From Stagnimonas aquatica (lineage in GTDB: Bacteria > Pseudomonadota > Gammaproteobacteria > Nevskiales > Nevskiaceae), in contig NZ_RJVO01000002.1 in the NCBI RefSeq assembly GCF_003730135.1, forward strand, positions 434,001 to 498,000: 64,000 nt of DNA, written 5' to 3'. Shown piece by piece: positions 46,318 through 55,885 of this stretch. The position numbers and the translations under genes were made by a program. The notes under the pieces are model-generated. The model worked only from the letters and a program-made list of their open reading frames with translations, was not told the DNA's origin and did no database searches. Within the stretch, counting starts at the first letter, position 1; every line of letters starts with the position of its first letter.

Positions 46318-48492
46318 GTGGCCTCGCTCCGCCGCTTCCCGCTCCTGCTGCTGCTCGGCCTGCCGGCCCTGGCGCTGGCCCAGAACGACGAACCGGCGCC
46401 GGCCATGTGCCAGCAACTGGATCTCGGCACGCTGCCCAGCTCGCCGCTGGACAAGCTGGTGCTCACCGCCGACAGCCTGCGGGCCGAGCGCCAGGGCCTG
46501 GCCGACCTCGCCGGCTCGGTGCGCCTGCGCCTGGGCGACAAGGAATTCGTCTCCGACGCGCTGCAATACAACGACGAGCTGCGCCGCATCCAGATCAACA
46601 AGGCCTCGCAGTTCCGCAGCGAGGACTACCTGATCCGCGCCGAGCGTGCGCAGTTCGACCTCAACAGCGAGGAAGGCCTGTTCGAGGACAGCGAGTTCAC
46701 CTTGGGCAAGGTTGGCGCCCGTGGCAGCGCCCGCAGCATCCAGCTCAGCCGCGCCGGCGAGGCCAGCGCCCAGGAGATCAGCTACACCTCCTGCTCGCCC
46801 GGCGACAATAGCTGGACCATCACCGCCGGCCGGCTCTACCTCAACCGCGAGGAAGGCCTGGGCACCGCCCGCAACGCTACCATCCGCATCGCCGGCGTGC
46901 CGGTGCTCTACACGCCCTATCTGCAATTCCCGATCGACGACCGTCGCCGCAGCGGCCTGCTGTTTCCCTCACTGGGCAGCGACAGCCGCACCGGCATCGA
47001 CTTCGCCTGGCCGATCTACCTCAACCTCGCGCCCAACTACGACGCCATCCTCACGCCCCGGATGATGAGCGACCGTGGCAACCAGGTGGCCCTGGCCGGG
47101 CGCTATCTGCTGCCGCGCGCCGAAGGCCGCAGCCGTTTCGAGTACCTGGCCGACGACCAGCAGTTTGGCCGCTCGCGCGGCAGCAGCGAGTTTGTCCACA
47201 ACGGCCTGCTCAGCAGCCGGCTGGCGCTGGAGATCAACTACGCGGAAGTCAGCGACCCCAACTACTTCGAGGACTTGAGCCGGGTGGTGGATTTCTCCTC
47301 GCTCACCCACCTGGAGCGCAGCGCCCGCCTCACCTACCAGTCGCCGGGCGCCTACACCGTGCAGGCGCTGGTGCAGGACTTCCAGCCGCTGGCCTCGGCC
47401 TTCACTGCCGTTGACGACCCCTACCGGCGGCTGCCGGAACTGCGCTTCGACGCCCTCACCCGCGAGGACTGGCACGACACCCGCGCCGGCATCAGCGCCC
47501 AGGCGGTCAACTTCACCCGCCCGGATTCGGTCGAGGGCCTGCGCCAGACCGTGCAGCCCTATGTGCGCTACAGCCGCGACCTCGGCGCGATGTTCGGCCG
47601 CGCCCAGCTCGACCTCAATCACACCCGCTACCAGCTCAGCAACAACAGCACCGGCGACGACAACCCCGAGCGCACGCTGCCGATCTTCTCGGCCGACGCC
47701 GGTCTGCGCTTCTACAAGTTCGACAACGGCGGCGGCCTGCAATTGCTGGAGCCCAGGCTGTTCTATCTCTACGTGCCCTACCGCGAGCAGGACACGCTGC
47801 CGGTGTTCGACACCGGCGAGACCGACTACGACGTGCCCAGGCTGTTCGCCCGCAACCGCTTTTCCGGCCTGGACCGCATCGCCGACGCCAACCAGCTGAC
47901 CACCGCACTGACCTGGCGCCAGCTCGACGCCGGCACCGGCGCCACCCGGCTGGCGGCGAGCTTCGGCCAGATCTACCGCTTCGAGGAATCGCGGGTGACC
48001 CTGCCCGACGCCGGCAGCCTGGACGCCGGCAGCAGCGACTACCTGGCCGGCCTGGAGATGCGCCTGATGCAGGGCCTGTCGGCCACCAGCACCCTGCAAT
48101 GGTCGCCGGACAGCGGCCGCTTCAGCCGCACCGGCATGGCCCTGCGCTACCGCAACGACGGTCTGCGCGGCGACCTCGCCTACCGCTTCCGTCAGGGGCT
48201 ACTGGAACAGACCGACCTCAGCCTGTCGGCGCCGGTGAGCAGCGCCTGGCGGCTGGCCGGGCGGCTGCGCCGCTCGCTGCGTGACAACCGCAGCCTCGAC
48301 GCCCTGGCTGGCGTCGAGTACGAGACCTGCTGCTGGGCGCTGCGCGGCTCCTACCGCCGCTACCTGGTCAACAGCGCCGGCGAGTTCAACAGCGGCGTCT
48401 ACCTGCAATTGGAACTCAAGGGCCTGAGCCGCTTCGGCGCCGGCTTCGATGAACTTCTGCCCGGGGATGACCGTCCACTCGGGGACGACTGA
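46318..48492 (+). CDS. lptD: LPS-assembly protein LptD
   Basis: A 724-residue outer-membrane LPS translocon from GTG 46318 with a signal peptide ending ALALA. The N-terminal beta-taco (LVLTADSLRAERQGLADLAG, FVSDALQYNDE) is followed by the large barrel beginning near GVPVLYTPYLQFPIDDRRRSG. The four cysteines needed for the two interdomain disulfides are all present: Cys31, Cys159 and the adjacent pair Cys671-Cys672 in ETCCWALRG. First gene of the lptD-surA-pdxA-rsmA operon. The 132-bp gap to divergent amgK should hold both promoters, but no clear boxes stand out. Confidence 0.95.
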   Translation: MASLRRFPLLLLLGLPALALAQNDEPAPAMCQQLDLGTLPSSPLDKLVLTADSLRAERQGLADLAGSVRLRLGDKEFVSDALQYNDELRRIQINKASQFRSEDYLIRAERAQFDLNSEEGLFEDSEFTLGKVGARGSARSIQLSRAGEASAQEISYTSCSPGDNSWTITAGRLYLNREEGLGTARNATIRIAGVPVLYTPYLQFPIDDRRRSGLLFPSLGSDSRTGIDFAWPIYLNLAPNYDAILTPRMMSDRGNQVALAGRYLLPRAEGRSRFEYLADDQQFGRSRGSSEFVHNGLLSSRLALEINYAEVSDPNYFEDLSRVVDFSSLTHLERSARLTYQSPGAYTVQALVQDFQPLASAFTAVDDPYRRLPELRFDALTREDWHDTRAGISAQAVNFTRPDSVEGLRQTVQPYVRYSRDLGAMFGRAQLDLNHTRYQLSNNSTGDDNPERTLPIFSADAGLRFYKFDNGGGLQLLEPRLFYLYVPYREQDTLPVFDTGETDYDVPRLFARNRFSGLDRIADANQLTTALTWRQLDAGTGATRLAASFGQIYRFEESRVTLPDAGSLDAGSSDYLAGLEMRLMQGLSATSTLQWSPDSGRFSRTGMALRYRNDGLRGDLAYRFRQGLLEQTDLSLSAPVSSAWRLAGRLRRSLRDNRSLDALAGVEYETCCWALRGSYRRYLVNSAGEFNSGVYLQLELKGLSRFGAGFDELLPGDDRPLGDD

Positions 48493-48574
48493 GCTGTCTC
48501 CCGGCCCGTCGGTCCGGCCGCTCCGGACCTTCGTGCTACCCTTCCCGCCCCCGGTTTCACCACGTATACGCGCA

Positions 48575-49900
48575 ATGTCCGCTCCGTTCCTGTCCCGCCT
48601 GCGCCCGCTCCTCGGTTCCTTGCTGTTGCTGGCCGCCAACGCCCAGGCGGCGCCGCAACCCCTGGACCGCATCATCGCGGTGGTCAACGACGGCGTGATC
48701 CTGCAAAGCGAGCTGGACCGCGCGCTCAACATGAGCACCGCCCAGTTGCGCGAGCGCGGCATCACCCCGCCGCGCGAGGACGTGCTGCGCACCCAGGTGA
48801 TGGAGCGGCTGGTCACCAACCGCTTGCAGACGCAGAAGGCCGCCGAAGCCGGCATCCGCATCGACGACCGCGAGTTGAACGAGGTGCTCAACAACATCGC
48901 CGCCCAGAACGGCCTGACGCTGGCCGCCTTCGCCGACGCGGTGCGCAAGGACGGCCTGGACTTCCTCGCCGTGCGCGAGCAGGTGCGCGACGAGGTGCTG
49001 ATCGCCCGGGTGCGCCAGAAGGAGGTCGAGAGCCGGGTGGTGGTCACCGACCAGGACATCGACCTCTTCCTCGCCAACCGCAGCGCGGTGGACGACACCG
49101 AATACCGCCTCTCGCACATCCTGGTGGCGCTGCCGGAAGGCGCCAGCGCCGAGCAGCGCGAAGCCGCCCGGGCCAAGGCCAACGGCCTGCTGGCGCGGCT
49201 GGCCAAGGGTGAGGACTTCGCCCAGCTGGCGGCGGCCGAGTCCGACGGCCAGCAGGCGCTGCAGGGCGGCGACCTGGACTGGCGTAAGGGCTCCGACCTG
49301 CCCAGCCTGTTCGCCGGCGTGGTCGGCAAGCTCAAGCAGGGCGAAGTCAGCGAGGTGCTGGAATCGGCCGGCGGCTACCACCTGATCAAGCTCGCCGGCA
49401 AGCGCGGCGGCGGCGAGGCGCAGAGCGTCACCGAGACCCGCGCCCAGCACATCCTGTTGCAGGCCAATGCCATCCGTGACGAGGACGCCACCCTGGCGCA
49501 GGCGCAGGATCTCGCCAAGCGCCTGAAGGCCGGCGAGAACTTCGACGCCCTGGCCAAGCAGTATTCCGACGACCCCGGCTCCAAGAACGCCGGCGGCGAC
49601 CTCGGCTTCCAGCCGGTGGGCGTGTTCGTGCCGGAATTCCAGATCCGTCTCGACCAGTTGCAGCCGGGCGAGACCTCGGCGCCCTTCCACACCCAGTTCG
49701 GCTGGCACATCGCCCGGGTCACCGAGCGCCGCACCCGCGACACCACCGAAGAGACCCGCCGGCTCAAGGCGCGGCAGGCGATCATCGCCCGCAAGAGCGC
49801 CGAGGAGTACGACCTCTGGGTGCGCCGCCTGCGCGACGAGGCCTACATCGAACTGCGGCGCGCCGACGGCAAGCCGGCGGGCGCCGACGCGCAGTCCTGA
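48575..49900 (+). CDS. surA: Periplasmic chaperone/prolyl isomerase SurA
   Basis: A 441-residue protein from ATG 48575 (the longer upstream frame is rejected). Signal peptide ([16 protein letters not shown]), then the chaperone core opening [19 protein letters not shown]. Two parvulin domains follow: the first around [13 protein letters not shown], the second around [15 protein letters not shown] with [16 protein letters not shown]. The C-terminal helix contributes to the chaperone module. SurA escorts outer-membrane proteins, including LptD encoded just upstream, to the BAM complex. Confidence 0.96.
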   Translation: MSAPFLSRLRPLLGSLLLLAANAQAAPQPLDRIIAVVNDGVILQSELDRALNMSTAQLRERGITPPREDVLRTQVMERLVTNRLQTQKAAEAGIRIDDRELNEVLNNIAAQNGLTLAAFADAVRKDGLDFLAVREQVRDEVLIARVRQKEVESRVVVTDQDIDLFLANRSAVDDTEYRLSHILVALPEGASAEQREAARAKANGLLARLAKGEDFAQLAAAESDGQQALQGGDLDWRKGSDLPSLFAGVVGKLKQGEVSEVLESAGGYHLIKLAGKRGGGEAQSVTETRAQHILLQANAIRDEDATLAQAQDLAKRLKAGENFDALAKQYSDDPGSKNAGGDLGFQPVGVFVPEFQIRLDQLQPGETSAPFHTQFGWHIARVTERRTRDTTEETRRLKARQAIIARKSAEEYDLWVRRLRDEAYIELRRADGKPAGADAQS

Positions 49901-49904
49901 TTTG

Positions 49905-50900
49905 GTGAGCGCCGCCGCGCGCCTGCTGCTGACGCCGGGCGAGCCGGCCGGCATCGGTCCTGAACTGGTGGTGCGGCTGGCGCAGGACGCGCCGGCCGGC
50001 GCCGCGCTGATCGCCGTCGCCGACCCCGCCGCGCTGCAACGTGCCGCCCAGCGCCTGGGCCTGCCGCTGCGCCTGCACCCCTGGCAGCCCGGCGCTGCGG
50101 CCGGCGAGCTGCCCGCCGGCGAGTTGTGGAACTGGCCACTGCCGCTGGCGGTGCCGGAAACCCCGGGCCAGCTCGACACCCGTAACGCCGCCCATGTGCT
50201 GGAAGCCCTGCGCCGGGCCTGCGACGCCTGCCTGGCCGGCGCCGCCGACGCCCTGGTTACCGGCCCGGTGCACAAGGGCATCATCAACGAGGCCGGCGTG
50301 CCGTTCAGCGGCCATACCGAATTCCTCGCCGAGCGCAGCGGCGCGCCGCTGCCGGTGATGTTGCTGGCCGCCAGTACGCTGCGCGTCGCCCTGGTCACCA
50401 CCCATCTGCCGCTGTCGGCGGTGCCGGCGGCGATCACCGCCGGGCGCCTGGAACAGACCCTGCGGGTGCTGCACGCCGACCTCCAGAGCAAGTTCGGACT
50501 CGCGCAACCGCGCATCCTGGTCTGCGGCCTCAACCCGCACGCCGGCGAAGGCGGCCATCTCGGTCGCGAGGAGATCGAGGTGATCGAACCGGTGCTGAAG
50601 CGCCTGCGCGCCGAGGGCTGGCAACTGGAAGGCCCGCTGCCCGCCGACACCCTGTTCACGCCCAAGGTGCTGGCGCGCGGCGACGCGGTGCTGGCGATGT
50701 ACCACGACCAGGGTCTGCCGGTGCTCAAGCACGCCGGCTTCGGCCAGGCGGTGAACATCACCCTCGGCCTGCCGATCCTCCGCACCAGCGTCGATCATGG
50801 CGTCGCCCTCGACCTCGTCGGCAGCGGTCGGGCCGAACTCGGCTCCCTGCGCGCGGCGGCGGAACTGGCCCGCGATCTCGCCCTCAAGGCCCACTCATGA
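49905..50900 (+). CDS. pdxA: 4-hydroxythreonine-4-phosphate dehydrogenase PdxA
   Basis: A 331-residue enzyme of pyridoxal phosphate biosynthesis. GTG 49905 is taken as start; TTG 49902 directly precedes it in frame, and neither has a clear Shine-Dalgarno. The family N-terminus [15 protein letters not shown] is present. The metal-binding histidines occur in [23 protein letters not shown] and [13 protein letters not shown]. It begins 4 bp after surA and its stop overlaps the rsmA start. Confidence 0.95.
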   Translation: MSAAARLLLTPGEPAGIGPELVVRLAQDAPAGAALIAVADPAALQRAAQRLGLPLRLHPWQPGAAAGELPAGELWNWPLPLAVPETPGQLDTRNAAHVLEALRRACDACLAGAADALVTGPVHKGIINEAGVPFSGHTEFLAERSGAPLPVMLLAASTLRVALVTTHLPLSAVPAAITAGRLEQTLRVLHADLQSKFGLAQPRILVCGLNPHAGEGGHLGREEIEVIEPVLKRLRAEGWQLEGPLPADTLFTPKVLARGDAVLAMYHDQGLPVLKHAGFGQAVNITLGLPILRTSVDHGVALDLVGSGRAELGSLRAAAELARDLALKAHS

Positions 50901-51673
50901 GCAGCCACAAGGCCAAGAAGCATTTCGGCCAGCACTTCCTGCACGACGGCCGGGTGATCGAACGCATCCTCCAGGCGCTCAACCCGCAGCCCGGCGATGC
51001 CCTGGTGGAGATCGGCCCTGGCCTCGGCGCGCTCACCGTGCCGCTGATCGCGCGGGTGCCGGCGCTCACCGTGGTGGAACTCGACCGCGACGTGCTGGCG
51101 CCGCTGCGTGCCGCCTGCGGCGAGCATGCCGGCAAGCTGACGGTGATCGAGGCCGACGCGCTGAACGTCGATTTCGGCGCCCTGGCCCCGGCCGACGGCC
51201 AGCTCCGGCTGGTCGGCAACCTGCCCTACAACATCTCCACGCCGCTGCTGTTCCACCTGCTGCGCTTCGCCGACCGGGTGCGCGACATGCACTTCATGCT
51301 GCAGAAGGAAGTGGTGGACCGCATGTGCGCCGACCCCGACACCGACGACTACGGCCGGCTCACCGTGGCGCTGGCGGCGCGCGCCCATTGCGACTGGCTG
51401 TTCAAGGTCGGCCCCGGCAGCTTCAACCCGCCGCCCAAGGTCGATTCGGCGGTGGTGCGGGTGACCCCGCGCCCGGCGCCCTTCCCGCTTGGCGATCTGG
51501 CCCGCTACGACCGGGTGGTAGCCGCCGCCTTCTCGCAGCGGCGCAAGACCTTGTCGAACGCGCTCAAGACCCTGATGCCGGCCGAGGCGATCCGCGCCGC
51601 CGGCATCGACCCCGGGTTGCGGGCGGAGACTTTGCCACCGGAGGCGTTCGGGCGGCTGGCCATGCAGCTCTGA
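50897..51673 (+). CDS. rsmA: 16S rRNA dimethyladenosine transferase RsmA (KsgA)
   Basis: A 258-residue enzyme that dimethylates the two adjacent adenosines of helix 45 in 16S r[15 protein letters not shown] opens the protein. Motif I is [11 protein letters not shown], motif IV is [12 protein letters not shown], and [13 protein letters not shown] and [12 protein letters not shown] follow. ATG 50897 overlaps the pdxA stop (ATGA). The expected follow-on genes apaG/apaH are absent; a repeat-rich gap follows instead. Confidence 0.97.
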   Translation: MSSHKAKKHFGQHFLHDGRVIERILQALNPQPGDALVEIGPGLGALTVPLIARVPALTVVELDRDVLAPLRAACGEHAGKLTVIEADALNVDFGALAPADGQLRLVGNLPYNISTPLLFHLLRFADRVRDMHFMLQKEVVDRMCADPDTDDYGRLTVALAARAHCDWLFKVGPGSFNPPPKVDSAVVRVTPRPAPFPLGDLARYDRVVAAAFSQRRKTLSNALKTLMPAEAIRAAGIDPGLRAETLPPEAFGRLAMQL

Positions 51674-51713
51674 GTAGGCGCGCGGTCTGTTTTCTGGGTG
51701 GGGGCGAGGTGGC

Positions 51714-51743
51714 GGGTTAGTGGTTCGCGGGTTAGTGGTTCGC
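51714..51743. repeat. Two tandem 15-bp repeats at the outer edge of the inverted repeat
   Basis: GGGTTAGTGGTTCGC occurs twice in a row. The right side has an analogous doubling, AGCGCGAACGCGCGAACC at 52451-52468 and 52484-52501. Confidence 0.7.
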
Positions 51744-52023
51744 GCGTTCGCGCTCTGCCGGCCATGCAGTTGGTGCAAGCTTTTTTCGCCTATTGGCGAC
51801 TCACTTTTCTTTGCTCCTGCAAAGAAACAGTTAATGGGTTGGCATGGCAAGCCATGCCAACAGCAAAAGAAAGCACACCCCTGCGTAGCGCCCCCCTTCG
51901 GGGGCAAGCCTGCGATGCTCGGCCCAAAGGGGCCGCTCGCGAACTCGGCGCCCTATAGGCGCCTCAAACAGGCGCTCGCTGTTATCCCCCTTTGGTCCTC
52001 CGCTTCTCGGCGCTACGAAGGGG
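51737..52023 (+). repeat. Left arm of a ~287-bp imperfect inverted repeat
   Basis: The arm starts GGTTCGCGCGTTCGCGCTC and ends CGCTACGAAGGGGAC. It contains the small hairpins TCGCC-TATT-GGCGA (51786-51799), TTTGC-TCCT-GCAAA, and the perfect palindrome TTGGCATGGC-AA-GCCATGCCAA (51839-51860). It is near-identical in inverse to 52183-52468, with the most divergence around 51925-51995. No convincing coding frame is present. Confidence 0.85.
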
Positions 52024-52134
52024 ACCGGAACATCTACAGCACGGCGGTCTCCGCCCGCCGCAACATCACCAGCAACAGCAGGCGCTAGCTTCGCTCGCGC
52101 GAGGTTGGCGAAGCCGACGAGCCGGAGTGCCGTT

Positions 52135-52170
52135 GATGTGGCTTTTGATGTGGCGGGTGATGTGGCTTTT
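52135..52170 (+). repeat. Three tandem 12-bp repeats in the spacer between inverted arms
   Basis: Units GATGTGGCTTTT, GATGTGGCGGGT, GATGTGGCTTTT. The rest of the 159-bp spacer (52024-52182) holds nothing else I recognise. Confidence 0.7.
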
Positions 52171-52182
52171 GACTTGCCCTCC

Positions 52183-52468
52183 CCCTTCGTGGCGCCGAGA
52201 AGCGGAGGTCTCCGGGGGTATGGAAGCCGGCGCCTGTCTGAGGCGCCTATAGGGCGCCGAGTTCGCCGGCGTCCCCCGGAGACCGAGCATCGCAGGCTTG
52301 CCCCCAAAGGGGGCGCTACGCAGGGGTGTGCTTTCTTTTGCTGTTGGCATGGCTTGCCATGCCAACCCATTAACTGTTTCTTTGCACAAGCAAAGAAAAG
52401 TGAGTCGCCAATAGGCGAAAAAAAGCTCGCACCAACTGCACAGCCAGCAGAGCGCGAACGCGCGAACC
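52183..52468 (-). repeat. Right arm of the ~287-bp imperfect inverted repeat
   Basis: The reverse complement of the left arm, including the palindrome at 52344-52365 and the CTTTTCTTTGC...GCAAAGAA hairpin. The two arms plus spacer fill nearly the whole 929-bp gene-free gap between rsmA (ends 51673) and the cyclase gene (starts 52603). The remaining ~100 bp before the cyclase gene contain a possible -10 box TATGAT (52565-52570) without a good -35. Confidence 0.85.
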
Positions 52469-52602
52469 GCAGCCAAGCATGTCAGCGCGAACGCGCGAAC
52501 CACAAACAAGCAACGCCCCCCAAGAGTGGGAGAAACCTTGGACAGTGCCAAGGCTTGAGAGGCATATGATTCCCCGGTCAGCCCACCCCGCTCCCCCGGC
52601 CC

Positions 52603-55600
52603 ATGCCCGCCTGCCCCAGTTGCTCCGCCGAAAACCCCGAAGGCTCGCGCTACTGCAACCAGTGCGGCGCCAAGCTCGGCGTGGCGGCGGCGCCGGAGCG
52701 CAAGAGCTACACGCCTCGGCATCTCGCCGAGCGCATCCTGAGCCAGCGCGCCAGCCTGCGCGGCGAGCGCAAGCGGGTGACGGTGCTGTTCTGCGACTTG
52801 AAGGGTTCGACCCGGCTGGCGCAGCAGGCCGGTGCCGAGGCCTGGCACGGCATCCTCGACCGCTTCTTCGGCATCCTGAGCGCCGCCGTGCATCGCTATG
52901 AGGGCACGGTCAACCAGTACACCGGCGACGGCATCATGGCGCTGTTCGGCGCGCCGCTGGCGCTGGAGGATCACGCCCAGCGCGCCTGCCTGGCGGCGCT
53001 GGAAATGCAGCGCGAGCTGCGCCGCTATGCCGACGAGTTGCGGCTTACCACCGGCCTCAACCTGAGCCTGCGCATCGGCCTCAACAGCGGCGAGGTGATC
53101 GTCGGCGCCATCGGCGACGACCTGCGCATGGACTACACCGCGCAGGGGCTGACGGTGAACCTGGCGGCGCGCCTGGAGCAGATCTGCGAGCCCGGCCAGG
53201 TCTACCTCTCGCGCGACAGCGCGCGGCTGGTGGACGGCTATTTCGCGCTGCGCGATCTCGGCCGCATGCAGGTCGCCGGGCTCGACGAAGCGGTGGAGGT
53301 CTACGCGCTGGAAGGCCCGGGCCGCCTGCAAAGCCGGCTCGACCGCTCGCTCTCGCGCGGCATCTCGCCCTTCATCGGCCGCGAGGCGGAACTCGCGCAA
53401 CTCGGCGCGCTGCTGGAGGGCGTGCGCGCCGGCCAGGGCCGGATCGTCTCGGTGGTCGGCGAGGCGGGCATCGGCAAGTCGCGGCTCTGCTACGAATTCG
53501 CGCGGCTGTGCGCCGAGGCCGGCTTCGAGCTGCATCGCGCCAGCGGCCTGCCCTACGGCAACGCGCTGCCGCTGCACCCGCTGCGGCACCTGGCGCTGTC
53601 GCGCCTGGGCCTGCCACCGCAGGCGAGTACCGGCGAGATCCGCCGCCTGGTCGCCGGCACCTTCCTGCTGGAACACCCCGAACACGCGGCGGCGCTGCCG
53701 ATGGTGTTCGACTTTCTCGGCGCCGGCGAGGGCGCCGAAACCAACCCCGAGCGTGCGGCGGCGGCGCGCGAGCGCCTGTTCGAGCTGCTGGCGCACTACC
53801 TGCCCTGCCCGACCGAACGGCCGCTGGTGCTGCTGATCGAGGACCTGCACTTTTTCGACCGTGCCAGCGAGGAGCTGCTCGGCCGGCTGTGCGAGAGCGT
53901 GCGCGGCCATCGCGCGCTGCTGCTGCTCAACCACCGCCCGGACTACGCCGACGACTGGCTGCGGCCGGGTCTCGACATCCGCATCGCGGTGTCGGCGCTA
54001 GCCGCGCCGCAACTGATCACGCTGGCCCGCAGCCGCCTGGGCGCCGACCCCGGCCTCGCGGCGCTGGCCGGCGAGCTGGGTGCGCGTGCCGCCGGCAACC
54101 CCTACTTCGTCGAGGAGGCGGTGCAGGCGCTGGCCGAGTCCGGTCATCTCCAGGGCGCCCCGGGGGCCTACCGGCTGGCACGGCCGATCGACGACTGGCC
54201 GATCCCGGACAGCGTCCACGCCCTGCTGGCGGCGCGCATCGACCGCCTGCCAGAGGAGAGCAAGAACCTGCTGCGCACGGCGGCGGTGATCGGCCAGGAA
54301 TTCCACCCGGAAGAACTCGCCGCGCTGCTGGCGCCGGAAGCGACTGCGGTCGAATCCCTGCTGGCGGCGCTGGAGACCGCCGGCTTCCTGCTCAGCGAGC
54401 GTGGGCCCGACGGGACGCGCTACGCATTCCGGCATCCGCTGCTGCGCGAGGTGGCGTATTCCGGCCAGCTCGAAGCCCAGCGTGCGCGCACCCACGAGCA
54501 GTTGGCGCGGACGCTGGAGCAGCAGCACCCCGCCCGCGAAGGCGGCAACGCCGCTTCGGTGCGCATCGCCCACCACTGGCAGCACGCCGGAGACTGGGCC
54601 CGCGCCGGCGAGTGGAACCTGCAGGCGGCGCGCTGGGCCGCCACCCGCGATACCCGCATCAGCATCGAGCAGCAGCAGCTCGCGCTCCGCCACCTCGACC
54701 GGGCACCCGATGGCCCGGCGCTGCGCCGCCTGCGCATCGCCGCCCGCGCCGGCCTGATCCGCATCGCGCTGTTCACGCCGGTGCCGCAGGCGGAGGTGGA
54801 ACGCGCCTACACCGAGGGCCGGCGGATGGCCGCCGAGGGCCAGGACGCCGCCGGCGCCGCCGAGCTGCTGATCTCCTACGGCAACGAGCAATTGCACCGG
54901 GGTCATGCCGATACCGCCATCGCCCTGCACGACGAGGCGGTGCGGCTGTGCCTGGCCGAGGGCAAGCTGGAACTGGTGCGGCGCTTCCGGCTGGCGATCC
55001 TGCTCAGCCATTTTTCCGCCGGCCGCCTGCGCGAGGGCATCGCCCTGGTCGATACCGCCGACCAGGGCCGCTGGCGGCAGGAAGCCATCGGCGAGGACAA
55101 CTTCGTCTCCTGCGGCTTCCACGCCCAGATGCTGGCCTGGATGGGGCAGTTGCCACAGGCCCAGCAGCAGTTGCAGGCGGTGCTCGACTACGCCAGCCGC
55201 GAGGCACGCAATGCCAGTTGGATGCACGCCTTCAAGGTCGATCTCGCCTGGTTCAGCGGCGACTACCGCGAGGCGCTCAACCACGCCGAGCTGGCGATGG
55301 AACGCGCCCAGGAGACCGGCGGCCCCTACTTCCAGGCCATCGCCGGCCGCGCGCTGGGGCTGGCGCTGAGTTTCCAGGGCCGTCATGCGGAGGCCATCGC
55401 CTTGCTGGAGGGCTTGCGGCCGATCAGCGAGCCCGGCGGCCTCGCGCACCAGTTCGAGGCCAGCCACTACGCGGCGCTGGCCCTGGTGCACCGGCGCGCC
55501 GGGCAGTTTGAGGCGGCACGCGCGTTGGCCGAGCGCGGCATCGCCAGCGCGCAGGGCTCGCGGTCGCGCATCTGGGAAATCTACGCCTGGCTGATGCTGC

Positions 55601-55860
55601 TGGAGCTGCCGCAGGAGGCGCTGGCCGCCGAGCGCGCCGCCGCCGGCCTGGCGCGCCTCGCGGTGCTGATCGACGAGGCTGGTGCCGAGGGCTTCCGGGC
55701 CTGGTTGCTGCTGCACCGGGCGCGCTGGTGCCCGGGCTGCGCCGAGCGCGAGGATTGGCTGGCGCGCGCCGCCGAACAGTTCGAGCGGGTGGGTGCGCCT
55801 ATCCAGGCCGAGCGTCTGCGCAACAGCCGGCAAGCGGAACGGACCTTGCTTGAGGCATAG
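52603..55860 (+). CDS. Zinc-ribbon/class III nucleotide cyclase/AAA ATPase/TPR protein
   Basis: A 1085-residue soluble signalling protein. A zinc ribbon opens it (Cys4, Cys7, Cys18, Cys21). The cyclase domain (~55-235) has both metal Asps, D65 (VLFCDLKGSTRL) and D109 (NQYTGDGIMALFG), and YTAQGLTVNLAARLE near 179-192. An AAA/NACHT-like ATPase follows with Walker A VVGEAGIGKSRL (~285-295) and Walker B LVLLIEDLHFFD. The C-terminal ~500 residues are helical TPR-like repeats. This is the architecture of widespread bacterial cyclase-ATPase regulators, whose ligands are mostly unknown. It stands alone after a repeat-filled gap. Confidence 0.9.
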   Translation: MPACPSCSAENPEGSRYCNQCGAKLGVAAAPERKSYTPRHLAERILSQRASLRGERKRVTVLFCDLKGSTRLAQQAGAEAWHGILDRFFGILSAAVHRYEGTVNQYTGDGIMALFGAPLALEDHAQRACLAALEMQRELRRYADELRLTTGLNLSLRIGLNSGEVIVGAIGDDLRMDYTAQGLTVNLAARLEQICEPGQVYLSRDSARLVDGYFALRDLGRMQVAGLDEAVEVYALEGPGRLQSRLDRSLSRGISPFIGREAELAQLGALLEGVRAGQGRIVSVVGEAGIGKSRLCYEFARLCAEAGFELHRASGLPYGNALPLHPLRHLALSRLGLPPQASTGEIRRLVAGTFLLEHPEHAAALPMVFDFLGAGEGAETNPERAAAARERLFELLAHYLPCPTERPLVLLIEDLHFFDRASEELLGRLCESVRGHRALLLLNHRPDYADDWLRPGLDIRIAVSALAAPQLITLARSRLGADPGLAALAGELGARAAGNPYFVEEAVQALAESGHLQGAPGAYRLARPIDDWPIPDSVHALLAARIDRLPEESKNLLRTAAVIGQEFHPEELAALLAPEATAVESLLAALETAGFLLSERGPDGTRYAFRHPLLREVAYSGQLEAQRARTHEQLARTLEQQHPAREGGNAASVRIAHHWQHAGDWARAGEWNLQAARWAATRDTRISIEQQQLALRHLDRAPDGPALRRLRIAARAGLIRIALFTPVPQAEVERAYTEGRRMAAEGQDAAGAAELLISYGNEQLHRGHADTAIALHDEAVRLCLAEGKLELVRRFRLAILLSHFSAGRLREGIALVDTADQGRWRQEAIGEDNFVSCGFHAQMLAWMGQLPQAQQQLQAVLDYASREARNASWMHAFKVDLAWFSGDYREALNHAELAMERAQETGGPYFQAIAGRALGLALSFQGRHAEAIALLEGLRPISEPGGLAHQFEASHYAALALVHRRAGQFEAARALAERGIASAQGSRSRIWEIYAWLMLLELPQEALAAERAAAGLARLAVLIDEAGAEGFRAWLLLHRARWCPGCAEREDWLARAAEQFERVGAPIQAERLRNSRQAERTLLEA

Positions 55861-55885
55861 TTTCGCCGGTCCCCCGAGGCTCCCC

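Noticed and set aside
51720..52569. Several 80-180-codon frames in the inverted-repeat region
   Set aside because: Frames exist on both arms and both strands because the arms mirror each other; no start signal or coding pattern favours one.
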